Below, piece by piece: positions 40,377 through 50,179 of a stretch of DNA of 64,000 bases. The stretch's first letter is position 1. Every line of letters begins with the position of its first letter. The position numbers and the translations under genes were made by a program. The stretch covers positions 124,001 to 188,000 of the forward strand of contig JAHDIH010000002.1 of NCBI GenBank assembly GCA_020630875.1, given 5' to 3'. Under the pieces are notes generated by a model. The model was not told where the DNA came from. It saw only the letters and a list, made by a program, of their open reading frames with translations, and searched no databases. The stretch comes from Deltaproteobacteria bacterium (GTDB lineage: Bacteria; Myxococcota_A; Polyangia; Haliangiales; Haliangiaceae).

Positions 40377-41354
40377 CTACGGCATATAGCTAGCTAAGAA
40401 ACTATCAGGCTGATTTCTAATCCACTCGACGTAATATTCTGATTCCTGATAGGCCTCCAATTCACCAGAACTCACCAACCTTTCTAGTTCCTTCTTAAGT
40501 AGTCCTAACTTCTTTGATGGTGGCACGCCAAGCTCAGACATAATCAATGTGCCTACCCCTTTGGGAAGAGGTGGCTTGACCGAGTCTTTTTTGACCACGT
40601 CTTTCACTCGTTGTTCAAGTTCTGCAATTTGGTACAGGATACGCTTTCGCTTACCAGGAATCTTAGACGTGATATCAGCGCGCGAGAGCGCTAGTAGGTT
40701 GTCCATATGTTCATGGAGGTCCGCGTGAAACCTACGGATTGCCGATTCAGACCAAGATGATTCGTATTGTGCGGAACGCAAATGATAGAGAATAAGAAAC
40801 CGGATTTCGTCACGCATTTCGTCTGGGAACTCGATGCGTTTGGCTAACTTGTCGAACATGCGCGCACCAACTTCGGCGTGTCCATGAAAGGTTACCCCTT
40901 TTGACGTAAATCTTCTTGTTGGTACTTTGCCTATGTCGTGAAGTAGGGCTCCCCAGCGAACTACCGGTTTACGAATCGATTGCTTCACAACAAGTTTGGT
41001 GTGTTCCCAAACGTCTTTATGTTTCCGATTGCCTTCTTGTTTTAAGCTTACGGTCGCTTCCATTTCCGGCAAAACTTTTGCGATGACTCCAACTTCTTGC
41101 AGCCATTGAAGACCTTCGTCTACGTCTACTCCTGTAAGCACAGACTCAATGCCTTCGCGAATCTGCGCTGGAGAAAGTTCGTCCAGCAAATGCGTCATTT
41201 CGCTCGCACCTTTTGTGACGGAATCTGCTGGCCACATGCCACCTTGATGAGATACCGACTCACCAAGAACAAAAAATCGCATAGGGTCGTCTTTTAAGTA
41301 TCCCTGAATTTCTGTTTCGCTGGCTTGATGCAGGGTAAGTAAATCAACTGTCAC
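40377..41354 (-). CDS. HD-domain protein related to CCA-adding enzyme C-terminus, lacking nucleotidyltransferase domain
   Basis: From GTG 41354 (AAAGG five bases upstream) the product is 325 aa. It contains the RNA-binding and HD part of bacterial tRNA nucleotidyltransferases: a segment RFFVLGESVSHQGGMWPADS, then an HD phosphohydrolase core with HKDVWEHTKLVV, RWGALLHDIGK (His139, Asp140), FHGHAEVGA, and SRADITSK. The N-terminal GSxxxxxxDxD nucleotidyltransferase domain is absent and there is no in-frame upstream remnant. It could hydrolyse 2',3'-cyclic phosphates or nucleotides, or be a decayed or split enzyme. The open frame continues upstream without a better start. Confidence 0.75.
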   Translation of the reverse strand: MTVDLLTLHQASETEIQGYLKDDPMRFFVLGESVSHQGGMWPADSVTKGASEMTHLLDELSPAQIREGIESVLTGVDVDEGLQWLQEVGVIAKVLPEMEATVSLKQEGNRKHKDVWEHTKLVVKQSIRKPVVRWGALLHDIGKVPTRRFTSKGVTFHGHAEVGARMFDKLAKRIEFPDEMRDEIRFLILYHLRSAQYESSWSESAIRRFHADLHEHMDNLLALSRADITSKIPGKRKRILYQIAELEQRVKDVVKKDSVKPPLPKGVGTLIMSELGVPPSKKLGLLKKELERLVSSGELEAYQESEYYVEWIRNQPDSFLASYMP

Positions 41355-41491
41355 AAGTACCTTTATTCCTAGGAGCAAATGGGGTCAAGGAGAACTTTCC
41401 AAAACCATTTGTTTTTTGAAATAGCTTGTGAAATTACCATTTATGAGAGCGCAGATATCTACGATTCTGCATCTGGGACCATCGAAATCGG

Positions 41492-42046
41492 CTAGTTCTT
41501 TAGAAGTGGCTCTATGATTGACTCTAGTTGCGACTCACTGAGGGGGCCTTCATGAGAGTACTGCAGCTTGCCATTTTTATCGTAAATGAGCGTGGTAGGA
41601 AGGGCGCGTGGAAGACCAAAGTCCAATGCTACATCATAGGTTGCTATCACCACGGGGTAGTCAAGGCCAGTCCGCGCTCTGAATTCCTGTAAACTTTGGC
41701 TGCCATCCCAGTCTCTTTGAAGGCCGAGCATGGTCAGTCCCTTGGATTTGTATCTCGCGTGAACTCTCGCAAAGGCTGGGATTTCAGAAACGCACGGTCG
41801 ACACCAGCTCGCCCAAAAGTTGATGACCACAACATCTCCCTTTAGAGATTCAGGGGTATAGATATTTCCCTTTTGGTCTTCTAAATCTATTTGCGGATAA
41901 CACTCCTCGGCGGACTGGTTGCAGGTTTGTGCATGGGCGGTACTTACCAACGAAGCTCCGGGAGATTTGGAAATCACTAGTATTCCACCAATGACCACTG
42001 CCGTGATGACTAGTGCTCCCAAAAGTGTTTTTATTCCATCAGACAT
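41492..42046 (-). CDS. TlpA/ResA-type membrane-anchored thioredoxin
   Basis: A 184-aa protein with an N-terminal membrane anchor (LLGALVITAVVIGGILVIS) and a periplasmic thioredoxin fold carrying NFWASWCRPCVSEIPAF (redox CxxC) and the cis-Pro loop in PRALPTTLIY. Such proteins reduce disulfides in apocytochrome c or other periplasmic proteins. A second Cys pair near residues 42 and 49 (TCNQSAEECYP) is extra. Its ATG overlaps the gpmI stop (TAATG), so it is coupled to that gene although no functional link is known. Confidence 0.9.
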   Translation of the reverse strand: MSDGIKTLLGALVITAVVIGGILVISKSPGASLVSTAHAQTCNQSAEECYPQIDLEDQKGNIYTPESLKGDVVVINFWASWCRPCVSEIPAFARVHARYKSKGLTMLGLQRDWDGSQSLQEFRARTGLDYPVVIATYDVALDFGLPRALPTTLIYDKNGKLQYSHEGPLSESQLESIIEPLLKN

Positions 42047-43680
42047 TATTCAAACCTCAAAAGTGATCTTGAGTAGTCCTTTGGTGGAGTCAAACCCAAT
42101 AGTTCGATGCAGGTAGCAGCAACCGAGGAAAGATTCCCTGTTGGTCGTAGCGAGAAAGTAGACGTTGGTGAATAGATGCAGAATGGTACGGGACTCAAGG
42201 TATGGGAGGTTTTTGCGATTCTACCAGCAGCGGACTCTTTGATACTTCCATCTTTGTTGCGCTGAAACATTTCATCTGCGTTTCCGTGATCTGCCGTGAC
42301 GACCAGCGTGCCACCGGTCTTTTCTACAAAACGTTTTAGCCTGGCTAATTGAAAGTCCACTATCTCAACTGCCATTACGGTGGCCGCTAGATTGCCAGTG
42401 TGACCAACCATATCTCCGTTCGCATAATTCACTCTTATGAATCTATAGTCTCCCGATTGTGCCCTTGAGATCAAGTCATCTGTGATGTCCGCCGCTTTCA
42501 TCCACGGTCTTTGGTCGAATGGAAAACTGTCCGATTTTACTTCTACGTAGGTCTCTAGGCTTTCATCGAACATTCCAGACTTGTTGCCGTTCCAAAAGTA
42601 GGTCACGTGTCCAAATTTTTGCGTTTCGGAAATTGCAAGCTGGCGAATCCCTGTGTGCGCCAAATACTCACCCATAGTTTCGATGATGGAAGGTGGGTCG
42701 GCAAGGTATTGTTTCGGAACGTGCAGATCGCCATCGTACTCCATCATTCCCAAGTACAAACAGTCAGGATGTCGTCTTCTGTCGAAAGGAGAAAACTCAC
42801 GTTCGTCAAAAGCTCTGCTGATTTCAATGGCTCTATCGCCTCTAAAGTTAAAATTAATTACGGCATCGCCATCATGGACGGGAGCAAGCGCCTTGCCCTC
42901 GTTCGCGATCACGAAGGCGCCCATGTTTTGGTCTACAATACCAGGCGTTTCGCTGCGTAAGGTTTCGACCGCTTCTGTAGCGTTTGCGAATTTTCGTCCT
43001 TCTCCTAACACGTGGGTTTTCCACCCTTGCTCGACCATTCCCCAATTGGCCTCGTACCTGTCCATCGTTGTCGTCATGCGTCCGCCACCAGAAGCGATAA
43101 ATGCGTTGACGTTTTTCGAACGCAACTTCTCTAAATGCGATTCTAAGACTTCGATGTACTTTAGTGCCGATACTGGTTCTACGTCGCGTCCGTCTAAAAG
43201 AATGTGGATGGCAATTTTCGTCATTCCATCTTCCACCGCGCGCGATGTCATCGACAGTAAATGATTTATGTGAGAGTGCACGTTTCCATCGGAGAGGAGG
43301 CCCAAGAAATGCAGCGTCCCATTGCTTTGGGTCAACATTTTTAGCATCGACTGCCAGCCATCTCCATCGTAGAGTGAGCCGCTCGCAATACCTCTGTTGA
43401 TCAGGAGTGCGCCCTGGTCGTAGACGCGACCGCAGCCCAAGACGTTGTGTCCCACTTCGCTATTGCCCATATCGCTGTCTGTTGGCAACCCGACTGAAGT
43501 TCCATGAGCAGTTAGCTGAGAACCACAGTGGGTCATCAGCCAATCTAGCGTAGGCGTACGCGCCAAGTGGACCGCGTCTGCTTCGTCTTGTTTTCCAAGT
43601 CCCACGCCATCAAGAACGCAGCAAATCACGGGTCCCGCTGTCGGCTTTATAATTTGATTGTGGCCTAGTGACTTCACCAT
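42046..43680 (-). CDS. gpmI: 2,3-bisphosphoglycerate-independent phosphoglycerate mutase
   Basis: This metal-dependent enzyme interconverts 3- and 2-phosphoglycerate in glycolysis. The 544-aa alkaline-phosphatase-fold protein has CVLDGVGLG (metal Asp), the phospho-serine motif DSDMGNSEVGH, DGRDVEPVSALKYI, RANYANGDM-type RVNYANGDMVGHTG, and the metal motifs VTADHGNAD and TSHTLSPVPF. Length is a little above the usual 510-515 aa. It is followed by tlpA with a TAATG overlap. Confidence 0.97.
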   Translation of the reverse strand: MVKSLGHNQIIKPTAGPVICCVLDGVGLGKQDEADAVHLARTPTLDWLMTHCGSQLTAHGTSVGLPTDSDMGNSEVGHNVLGCGRVYDQGALLINRGIASGSLYDGDGWQSMLKMLTQSNGTLHFLGLLSDGNVHSHINHLLSMTSRAVEDGMTKIAIHILLDGRDVEPVSALKYIEVLESHLEKLRSKNVNAFIASGGGRMTTTMDRYEANWGMVEQGWKTHVLGEGRKFANATEAVETLRSETPGIVDQNMGAFVIANEGKALAPVHDGDAVINFNFRGDRAIEISRAFDEREFSPFDRRRHPDCLYLGMMEYDGDLHVPKQYLADPPSIIETMGEYLAHTGIRQLAISETQKFGHVTYFWNGNKSGMFDESLETYVEVKSDSFPFDQRPWMKAADITDDLISRAQSGDYRFIRVNYANGDMVGHTGNLAATVMAVEIVDFQLARLKRFVEKTGGTLVVTADHGNADEMFQRNKDGSIKESAAGRIAKTSHTLSPVPFCIYSPTSTFSLRPTGNLSSVAATCIELLGLTPPKDYSRSLLRFE

Positions 43681-43832
43681 GAGAAAATAGCAGAAACTCG
43701 TGAAAGTTGCTTATTTCTCCTTATGGTATCCCGCCGAGGTCGCTGCCCAAGTCGTAAGTCCAAATAATCCGCCTAATTGGCCTGTTTGGTGAGGTAGTTT
43801 GACGATAGCCCTTGTACCTGATACGCCGAGGT

Positions 43833-44360
43833 ATGTCGACAACACCTCAAACGCAACCAAAGACAAGCAAGCCAAAGAAGTCCGCCAAAGTTCGTGCCGT
43901 TCGATGGCTAATTCTCATTTTGGTTCTAGCTTGCATTGGTCTCTACTTGTGGAAGTTTTTCGGCGACAAATCTCATGCTGATGAGCTGGCAAAAGTAAAA
44001 AGCGATAGTGCTGCAGCTTGTGAGAAAGAACTACTTGACGGTCAGCAAGAACTACTTTCAATGTCTGGAGTGCTAGCCAGCTGGGCGGCCGCTGACGTTG
44101 CTAACAAACAAAACAACGTTATCAACGTGAGACTCGACGAACTAATAAAATTGCCCCGCGTCACCAAGGTTTCTGTTGCGGGACAGGATAATGTTTATTT
44201 TGCATCTACCGACAAAAAGCAAATCGGCGCAGCAATCACTGCTCCAGCAAATGCTGTCACGGTGACCAAGACGGATGACGGCAAGCTCGTAACCTCACCG
44301 CTTGTACACGGATCCGTTCGCGTTGGGACCATTCAGATTTGGTGGAAGGATGCTAACTAA
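43833..44360 (+). CDS. membrane-anchored stand-alone Cache-like sensor domain
   Basis: From ATG 43833 a 175-aa protein with a Lys-rich N-terminus, one membrane segment ([16 protein letters not shown], about residues 25-42), a short coiled region and a periplasmic domain. The domain pattern [29 protein letters not shown] resembles single-Cache/PAS-like extracytoplasmic sensors, but no kinase, cyclase or methyl-accepting domain follows. It overlaps hisF by 11 bases. Ligand and signalling partner are unknown. Confidence 0.6.
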   Translation: MSTTPQTQPKTSKPKKSAKVRAVRWLILILVLACIGLYLWKFFGDKSHADELAKVKSDSAAACEKELLDGQQELLSMSGVLASWAAADVANKQNNVINVRLDELIKLPRVTKVSVAGQDNVYFASTDKKQIGAAITAPANAVTVTKTDDGKLVTSPLVHGSVRVGTIQIWWKDAN

Positions 44361-45105
44361 ACGCATCATTCCGTGTCTTGACGTTGCTGATGGTCGAGTC
44401 GTCAAAGGAATCAATTTCGTAGATCTGGTGGATGCTGGAGATCCCGTAGAGCAAGCATCCACTTATGATGCGCAAGGAGCTGACGAAATTTGCTTTTTGG
44501 ATATTTCAGCATCTCCTGAAGGCAGAAGCACCATAGTTGATGTGGTAACTGCCACTGCTAGCAAAGTGTTTACACCTCTAACCGTGGGCGGTGGAGTTCG
44601 AAAAATTGCTGATATTGAAAAACTGCTCAGAGCGGGAGCAGATAAAATTGCAATTAATACCGCGGCAATCGAAACGCCTGAACTAATCGATGACGCGGCA
44701 AAGCGATTTGGCAACCAAGCTATTGTTGTCGCCGTGGATGCCAAGAGGACCGGGGAATCGTGGGACGTTTTTAGCCATGGTGGTCGAACGTCTCGAGGAA
44801 TCGATGCCATTGCATGGTGTAAAGAACTAGCCGACCGTGGTGCGGGAGAACTTCTGTTGACCAGTATGGATAGAGATGGCACGAAATCTGGATATGATAT
44901 CGAGCTGTTAAACGCCGCGGGAGCGGTGGTGAACGTGCCAATAGTGGCTTCTGGCGGGGTTGGGGAGCTTGCCCACTTTAAAGAAGGCTTTACGGATGGC
45001 GGAGCCAGCGCGTGCCTTGCAGCTTCCGTTTTCCATTTTGGAAAATACAAAATAGCAGACGTAAAAGAATACCTTAGTCAGCAAGGAGTAGTCGTTCGAA
45101 TCTAG
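44350..45105 (+). CDS. hisF: imidazole glycerol phosphate synthase cyclase subunit
   Basis: HisF is the TIM-barrel cyclase that, with HisH, makes imidazole glycerol phosphate and AICAR. From ATG 44350 (251 aa) the sequence starts [20 protein letters not shown] with the catalytic Asp11, and has [28 protein letters not shown], and VAVDAKR containing the second catalytic Asp. GGAAGG precedes the ATG directly. hisH is not next to it; upstream is the Cache-like gene, downstream a convergent gene overlapping by four bases. Separation from hisC/hisD (30 kb away) shows a dispersed pathway. Confidence 0.96.
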   Translation: MLTKRIIPCLDVADGRVVKGINFVDLVDAGDPVEQASTYDAQGADEICFLDISASPEGRSTIVDVVTATASKVFTPLTVGGGVRKIADIEKLLRAGADKIAINTAAIETPELIDDAAKRFGNQAIVVAVDAKRTGESWDVFSHGGRTSRGIDAIAWCKELADRGAGELLLTSMDRDGTKSGYDIELLNAAGAVVNVPIVASGGVGELAHFKEGFTDGGASACLAASVFHFGKYKIADVKEYLSQQGVVVRI

Positions 45106-45650
45106 ATTGAGGTTTTTTCGCCACTAGTTGGCCAAATGCTGATCATCGATTTAGCGCTTTGACGCTGTCCGCAGATTAACCCGTTGGCAAGATTCTCTGC
45201 CCGAAGCTCTGGGATTATGGAGCCCGCAGCAATTTGAGAATTGATTACTTTACAAAAAATGCGTGTGTTTCCCCGTTTGAAGTCGTAGCCATCCGTTGAC
45301 CCATTGCCCGTCCATCCTAACGCTTTTTCAACGATGGCCTCGATTCTAGCTCTTTTGATGCCTTGTTGCCGCATGGACTTACGTTCGTCAGTCGGGTAGA
45401 GGAGCACGAAGTCTTCGCGGTCTGCGGTGACAATGCTTTGATAACCTGCATCTCGTGGGCGCTGGCTGGCTTTGCGAAGAAACTCTGTCGCTGAGTAGGA
45501 CGCCTTCTTTGCTATTTCTTTGACCTCGCCTTGAGTACCAAGAATTCCCCAATGGATGACGATTACACTTTCCTCATCCCAACCTTGCCAATAGCGGATG
45601 CCCTCGGCTGTTGTTTTGTAGAGCTGGATTACCACACCGTACTTTACCAT
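45102..45650 (-). CDS. WGR-domain protein
   Basis: A 182-aa protein whose N-terminal ~75 residues resemble the WGR domain ([25 protein letters not shown]), a nucleic-acid-associated module of PARPs and some bacterial regulators. The Trp-Gly-Arg signature reads WGI here. The rest (residues 76-182) is unrecognised; [15 protein letters not shown] and [13 protein letters not shown] stand out. A DNA-related role is plausible but not shown. The 3' end overlaps hisF by four bases. Confidence 0.7.
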   Translation of the reverse strand: MVKYGVVIQLYKTTAEGIRYWQGWDEESVIVIHWGILGTQGEVKEIAKKASYSATEFLRKASQRPRDAGYQSIVTADREDFVLLYPTDERKSMRQQGIKRARIEAIVEKALGWTGNGSTDGYDFKRGNTRIFCKVINSQIAAGSIIPELRAENLANGLICGQRQSAKSMISIWPTSGEKTSI

Positions 45651-45773
45651 ACGTCGGTGATAATTGGTTTCCCTTTGTTTGCGATCGCATGGAATTGCTT
45701 AGATCAAGAATGCGAGATAACTTTGCGGGGTAGGGGTGGGGGCGTTCGTTACTTGCCGTCGCTGGAATAGAAA

Positions 45774-47642
45774 GTGAAAGCAATGAAAAATATCGTATTA
45801 GTAGTGATTCTATGGACTTTGAGCGGAGTGGCTCAAGCACAGACGTCAGAAGAATTTGGCTTTCCTGCCGAACGATTCACACTGTCACTAGACAGGCAAG
45901 GGGTGTGGGGAGCGGATTCTGCTCAGCCTACCCCCCACAAAGCTTATGGAGTAAACCTTTGGCTCGGCTACAACGATAACCCAGTTTCCGTTTATTCAAT
46001 CGCAAATCCTACCAGTAGAATTGGTTCCTTTGTAGAGACGCGAATTGGTGGTGAATTATCGGGCTACTATAGTTTTCTCGGGCGATTTCAAGTTGGCGCA
46101 AGACTGCCGTTTACTGCATCGCAATCGAGAGACGAGGTTCAGCCGAACCTAACAAGCTCAGTCATGCTCGGGTCCCTTAGTAGTGCTGGCATTGGTGACA
46201 TTGCAATCAATGCGAAAGCGAGCCTGTTTGATTCCGTGCAAATGATTAACGTCGCACTGGGAGTGGAAGCCACTTTACCGACAGGCGGGAGTGATGGCTA
46301 CTTCGGACACGATCAGGTCACGATTACTCCGGAACTACTAGCATCTTTTCATCTAGAACGACTTCGTTTCGTGCTTAATCTGGGATGGACCATTCTGCCA
46401 GAGGACAAAGTTCAAATCGCCACGGTTCAGGATGAGATTAGTTTGAAGGTCGCAGGTGCCTTTGAAATCAATGAAAAGATTGAGGTGGGTTTGAGTTTGC
46501 AGCTCGCCACGCTGACTGAAGATGTTTTTAGCGATGGAGCCACTACTTACAGTGAAGCGGTCGGAGGTGCTTCCTATCGATTTCACAAAAATTTTCTAGG
46601 ATTTTTGGGCGTCGGTGCGGGGCTCAGTAACGGCATTGGTTCTCCTGATTTTAGGGTTCTTGGTGGTCTTCGATTTGATAGTGGATTTGTGGCGGACTCG
46701 GATGGGGATGGAGTAACCGACGATGTTGACAAATGTCCTGAGCAGGCAGAAGACAAAGACAAAATCCAAGACACCGATGGTTGTCCAGAGTCCGATGCTG
46801 ACAATGATGGCGTGCCAGACGAAACCGACAAAGCGCCACTAGATCCTGAGGATATTGATGGTTATCAAGATGAGGATGGTGTTCCCGACCCTGGTGACGA
46901 TGAAGATGGCGATGGTATCACTGATGCGGCGGACAAATGCCCGGGCGAACCAGAAGTGCTCAACGGAGTTAAAGACGAGGATGGTTGTCCCGACACGGCG
47001 GACAAAGATGGTGACGGAATCAACGATGACAAAGACAAGTGTCCCGAGCAGGCAGAAGATGCTGACAAGATCGCCGATGATGATGGCTGTCCAGAGGAAG
47101 ATGCTGATAGAGATGGAGCGATGGACACCGCAGACGCTTGTCCGCTAAAACCGGGACCACTTGAAAATCGAGGTTGTCCGGATACGGATCGTGATGGGGA
47201 CGGTGTAGTCGACAGAATGGATAACTGTCCTGATGAGAAAGGAAGTCAAACCAACCAAGGATGTGCCAAGAAGCAAGACGTTCGGATAGCGAAGGGCAAA
47301 ATTGAGATTCTAAAGAAGGTCTACTTTTCCAGCGGAAAATCAAAAATCAAAAGAAAGTCATTTAATCTTCTACGGCAGGTGGCACGGGTGCTCAACAATC
47401 AGCCACGAATCAAGAGAGTTTCGGTGGAAGGGCACACCGACAGCCGGGGCAACGACGCCGCAAACGAAAGACTTTCTCAAAATCGCGCGCAAGCCGTAGT
47501 GGACTTTCTCGTTAGTGAAGGGGTTGATCCTATGCGCCTAAATCCGAAAGGGTTTGGCGAAGCGCAGCCAATCGATTCAAATCGTAGTCGAGCAGGTCGC
47601 GCGAACAATCGACGAGTGGAATTTGTAATCACAGAGCAATGA
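45774..47642 (+). CDS. OmpA-family outer-membrane protein with TSP3 calcium repeats
   Basis: A 622-aa protein with a Sec signal (MKNIVLVVILWTLSGVAQAQ; GTG 45774 or ATG 45783 start). Residues ~35-300 look like a beta-barrel with alternating hydrophobic strands. Then follow about nine thrombospondin type 3-like Asp-rich repeats (DSDGDGVTDDVDKCPEQ and variants, residues ~307-500) that bind calcium, and a C-terminal OmpA peptidoglycan-binding domain (VEGHTDSRGNDAANERLSQN). It would tie the outer membrane to the wall. This layout is common in Myxococcota and Bacteroidota. Confidence 0.93.
   Translation: MKAMKNIVLVVILWTLSGVAQAQTSEEFGFPAERFTLSLDRQGVWGADSAQPTPHKAYGVNLWLGYNDNPVSVYSIANPTSRIGSFVETRIGGELSGYYSFLGRFQVGARLPFTASQSRDEVQPNLTSSVMLGSLSSAGIGDIAINAKASLFDSVQMINVALGVEATLPTGGSDGYFGHDQVTITPELLASFHLERLRFVLNLGWTILPEDKVQIATVQDEISLKVAGAFEINEKIEVGLSLQLATLTEDVFSDGATTYSEAVGGASYRFHKNFLGFLGVGAGLSNGIGSPDFRVLGGLRFDSGFVADSDGDGVTDDVDKCPEQAEDKDKIQDTDGCPESDADNDGVPDETDKAPLDPEDIDGYQDEDGVPDPGDDEDGDGITDAADKCPGEPEVLNGVKDEDGCPDTADKDGDGINDDKDKCPEQAEDADKIADDDGCPEEDADRDGAMDTADACPLKPGPLENRGCPDTDRDGDGVVDRMDNCPDEKGSQTNQGCAKKQDVRIAKGKIEILKKVYFSSGKSKIKRKSFNLLRQVARVLNNQPRIKRVSVEGHTDSRGNDAANERLSQNRAQAVVDFLVSEGVDPMRLNPKGFGEAQPIDSNRSRAGRANNRRVEFVITEQ
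46693..47268 (+). repeat. TSP3-type Asp-rich repeat array
   Basis: Repeated in-frame units encode D-x-D-G-D-G-x-x-D and D-x-C-P motifs, about nine copies with variable spacing, forming the calcium-binding stalk between barrel and OmpA domain of the surrounding gene. Confidence 0.8.
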
Positions 47643-47720
47643 CCAAAGTACCCACAGTGTGGTTTGCTTCCCGATGACGGGTGATTGTTTACTTACATGA
47701 GAGTAAGTCATAATCGGCTT

Positions 47721-50123
47721 ATGAATTTTTGCTTGAGAAAAACTGCTGTAGCGATGACCGCGTTTTTGGTTGTCGCGGGGTGTAAAGATCAAAGTCTTCA
47801 GGTGGGAGATGACGAGAATGCGGAAGATGAGTATTGGTACGTTGAAGTTTCTGAGGATGAAACATGGTCTGAAGATAAGACGTTGTTTGGTATTTACCAC
47901 GTACAGCAAGGCGTCACACTGACCATCACCCCCGGTACGAAAGTAACCTTTTTTGAAGGTTCTGGTATTTCTTCTGACGGGACGCTAATCGCTGCTGGAG
48001 CTGAGTTTTCAGGACCTACCAATGGGGCGTGGGGTATTACAACTCGTGGCGTAGTGGATCTTGATGGTGCAAGTACCTCTGATTTCAATCTCAGAGTTGA
48101 AGGGGACGCCGCATCGACGCTCAAAAACATGACGCTTACTAACACCGAGTTGGCCATCCAAAATCGCGAAGCCGCACTAACGCTTGACTCATTAACTTTC
48201 GAAAACGGAAACTATGCAGAGAAATACGCGATTCGTTTGAATGGAGCCAAAGAAGCAATCATCAACAATTTAACAGCTTCTAATGTAGCAGGTGCTATCT
48301 ACACCACGCCTAGTGGGCCTGGCAGTAGCGTCACGATCAATACTGCCAACGTGACGAACAGTCGCGTTTTTGTAAACTGGGATCGTAATACCAAGGTGAC
48401 CGTAGTTGCTGATGGGGTGACCGCTACAGGTTCTCACGCGGCAGCGTTTGATATAGGTAACGGCGATTTGACGTTAACAAACTCGGTCTTCTCGGAGTTA
48501 AGCAGTCACGGCATCTACGCGTATTATGGTAGTTCCTTGGAAATCGACCAACTTTCAGTCACTAATTCCTCCGGTACGGCAATCTACTCCCTTGGAGATG
48601 TAGTAGCGAATGGGGTAACCGTTACCAATCAAGAAGGCTCAGGTCTTCAGGCAAAATCATTAAACCTTACTGCATCGACTTTTACGGATCTGACGGGTTG
48701 GGCTGTGAACGTAGGGGAAGACGGTGGCATGGCAGACGGCGTGACAATCGAAAGATCCTTAAGCCATGGATTTACAGGACATGGTTACGATACCGCTGGG
48801 GCGTTCACGGTTAAGAACTCAACAATTACTGATGTGGGGTCTCATGGTATTCATAGAGACCGAGGAGACTTAACGATCGAAAATACCACCATTGATGGCA
48901 CAGAGAGTTACGCAGTCGCGGCCTACCGCAATAGCCTTACTCTCGAAACGGTGAACGTCAGAAATGCAAAAAGTTGGGGCATCTACAGTACGGAAGGAAC
49001 GTTGACCGCAAACAATGTCGTGGTGGAAGATGGTCGTTCTGGAGCCATTCAATCATACTATGGCGATCTCATTGGCACTAACATTACGGCACGCCGCAAC
49101 GGAAGTTACAGCATTTACACAGTTGAAGGCGATATGACACTAACCAACGTGACGTTGGAAGAACATCGGAGCTATGGAATTTATGCTAACCGTTCTAATC
49201 TTGTAGCAACTAACGTCACGTCCGTTGACGGAGAGAATCGGGCCATTCAGGTGTCTCGCGGAAACTTCACCATCGATGGATTGACGGTTACGAATAATGA
49301 AAACTGGGGAATGGGATGTTTCATCGGAACTGGCAGCGCGGTCAACGTCTCCATGACTAACGTCCAAGGGGGCATCACCTGTGGAGGAAACGTGGTTAAT
49401 CCAGCCACTCATTCTTTTGATATGGTGACGATTAACGGGACCACAGGGTCGCATGGTATCTCCTACAGCAACGGCGATGTGACCGTAACCAATACGACGG
49501 TTACTGGATCTGCCTCTTACGGGGTCTACAATACTTATGGCAACGGCATCTATGAAGATGTTGTGGTCACTAATCCTGCGAGTTATGGCATATTTACTCA
49601 GTACGGAGACATGACCGCTACGAACGTCACCGTAACCAACAACCGCGCCGGCTATGGCGTCTTTCATCGATACCCAAGGCGAGACGGTACACCTACTTCA
49701 GCGACAATAGAAAACGCCACCGTATCAGGTAGCGCCAGCTGGGGGATCTACATGAACGAGTCCGGAACGCTCGCCAACTCTGACGTACAAGCCAGCTTGC
49801 ATGGCGTCTTCTTGCGAGGCAATGCCGCTTCGTCCATCACCGGTAGTACGATTAGTAACAATACGACTTACGGTATTCAGGGAGAATCAAGCACCATTAA
49901 ACCTAGTTTGACAGACGTATCTGGCAACAATATCGAAGGCAACGGCAACTACGGCGTACGCTACGTACAAAATGTAGATAACAACTATATTTCCGAAAAC
50001 AACGGCCAAGTTGGAGCCGCGGTTTCTACGGGTGGCACCGTTGATGGAACAAGAAATACAACTCTCGATTCGCAGATTCAAAACGTAGACGCGGTTACTT
50101 CTCAATCAGCTGTGGCACTGTAG
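47721..50123 (+). CDS. parallel beta-helix lipoprotein
   Basis: From ATG 47721 an 800-aa lipoprotein (TAFLVVAGC; Cys21). After an acidic linker and a VQQGVTLTITPGTKVTF segment, about 25 short repeats rich in Asn, Thr, Val and Gly (LTVTNNENWGM, MTATNVTVTNNRAGYGVF) form a right-handed parallel beta-helix as in pectate-lyase-like proteins. No catalytic residues stand out; it may be an adhesin or a glycan-binding protein. The start overlaps no gene; a hairpin terminator follows. Confidence 0.85.
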   Translation: MNFCLRKTAVAMTAFLVVAGCKDQSLQVGDDENAEDEYWYVEVSEDETWSEDKTLFGIYHVQQGVTLTITPGTKVTFFEGSGISSDGTLIAAGAEFSGPTNGAWGITTRGVVDLDGASTSDFNLRVEGDAASTLKNMTLTNTELAIQNREAALTLDSLTFENGNYAEKYAIRLNGAKEAIINNLTASNVAGAIYTTPSGPGSSVTINTANVTNSRVFVNWDRNTKVTVVADGVTATGSHAAAFDIGNGDLTLTNSVFSELSSHGIYAYYGSSLEIDQLSVTNSSGTAIYSLGDVVANGVTVTNQEGSGLQAKSLNLTASTFTDLTGWAVNVGEDGGMADGVTIERSLSHGFTGHGYDTAGAFTVKNSTITDVGSHGIHRDRGDLTIENTTIDGTESYAVAAYRNSLTLETVNVRNAKSWGIYSTEGTLTANNVVVEDGRSGAIQSYYGDLIGTNITARRNGSYSIYTVEGDMTLTNVTLEEHRSYGIYANRSNLVATNVTSVDGENRAIQVSRGNFTIDGLTVTNNENWGMGCFIGTGSAVNVSMTNVQGGITCGGNVVNPATHSFDMVTINGTTGSHGISYSNGDVTVTNTTVTGSASYGVYNTYGNGIYEDVVVTNPASYGIFTQYGDMTATNVTVTNNRAGYGVFHRYPRRDGTPTSATIENATVSGSASWGIYMNESGTLANSDVQASLHGVFLRGNAASSITGSTISNNTTYGIQGESSTIKPSLTDVSGNNIEGNGNYGVRYVQNVDNNYISENNGQVGAAVSTGGTVDGTRNTTLDSQIQNVDAVTSQSAVAL

Positions 50124-50137
50124 AGATTGCGATGAAT

Positions 50138-50176
50138 AGAGGTCTGCAGCTATGAGTTGCAGGCCTCTTCTTTTTT
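50138..50176 (+). terminator. terminator after the beta-helix gene
   Basis: AGAGGTCTGCA (50138-50148) pairs with TGCAGGCCTCT (50158-50168; one T-G wobble) and is followed by TCTTTTTT. It separates this gene from the convergent M28 peptidase gene. Confidence 0.85.
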
Positions 50177-50179
50177 CGG

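Noticed and set aside
42653-43264. 203-codon open frame antisense to gpmI
   Set aside because: It lies wholly inside gpmI, has no recognisable domain, and arises from codon bias of the opposite strand.
44463-45050. 195-codon open frame antisense to hisF
   Set aside because: It is fully within hisF with low-complexity Ser/Ala composition typical of a shadow frame.
47721-50123. Repetitive DNA in the beta-helix gene as a possible CRISPR-like array
   Set aside because: Repeats are degenerate protein-level motifs in one open frame, not exact DNA repeats with spacers.
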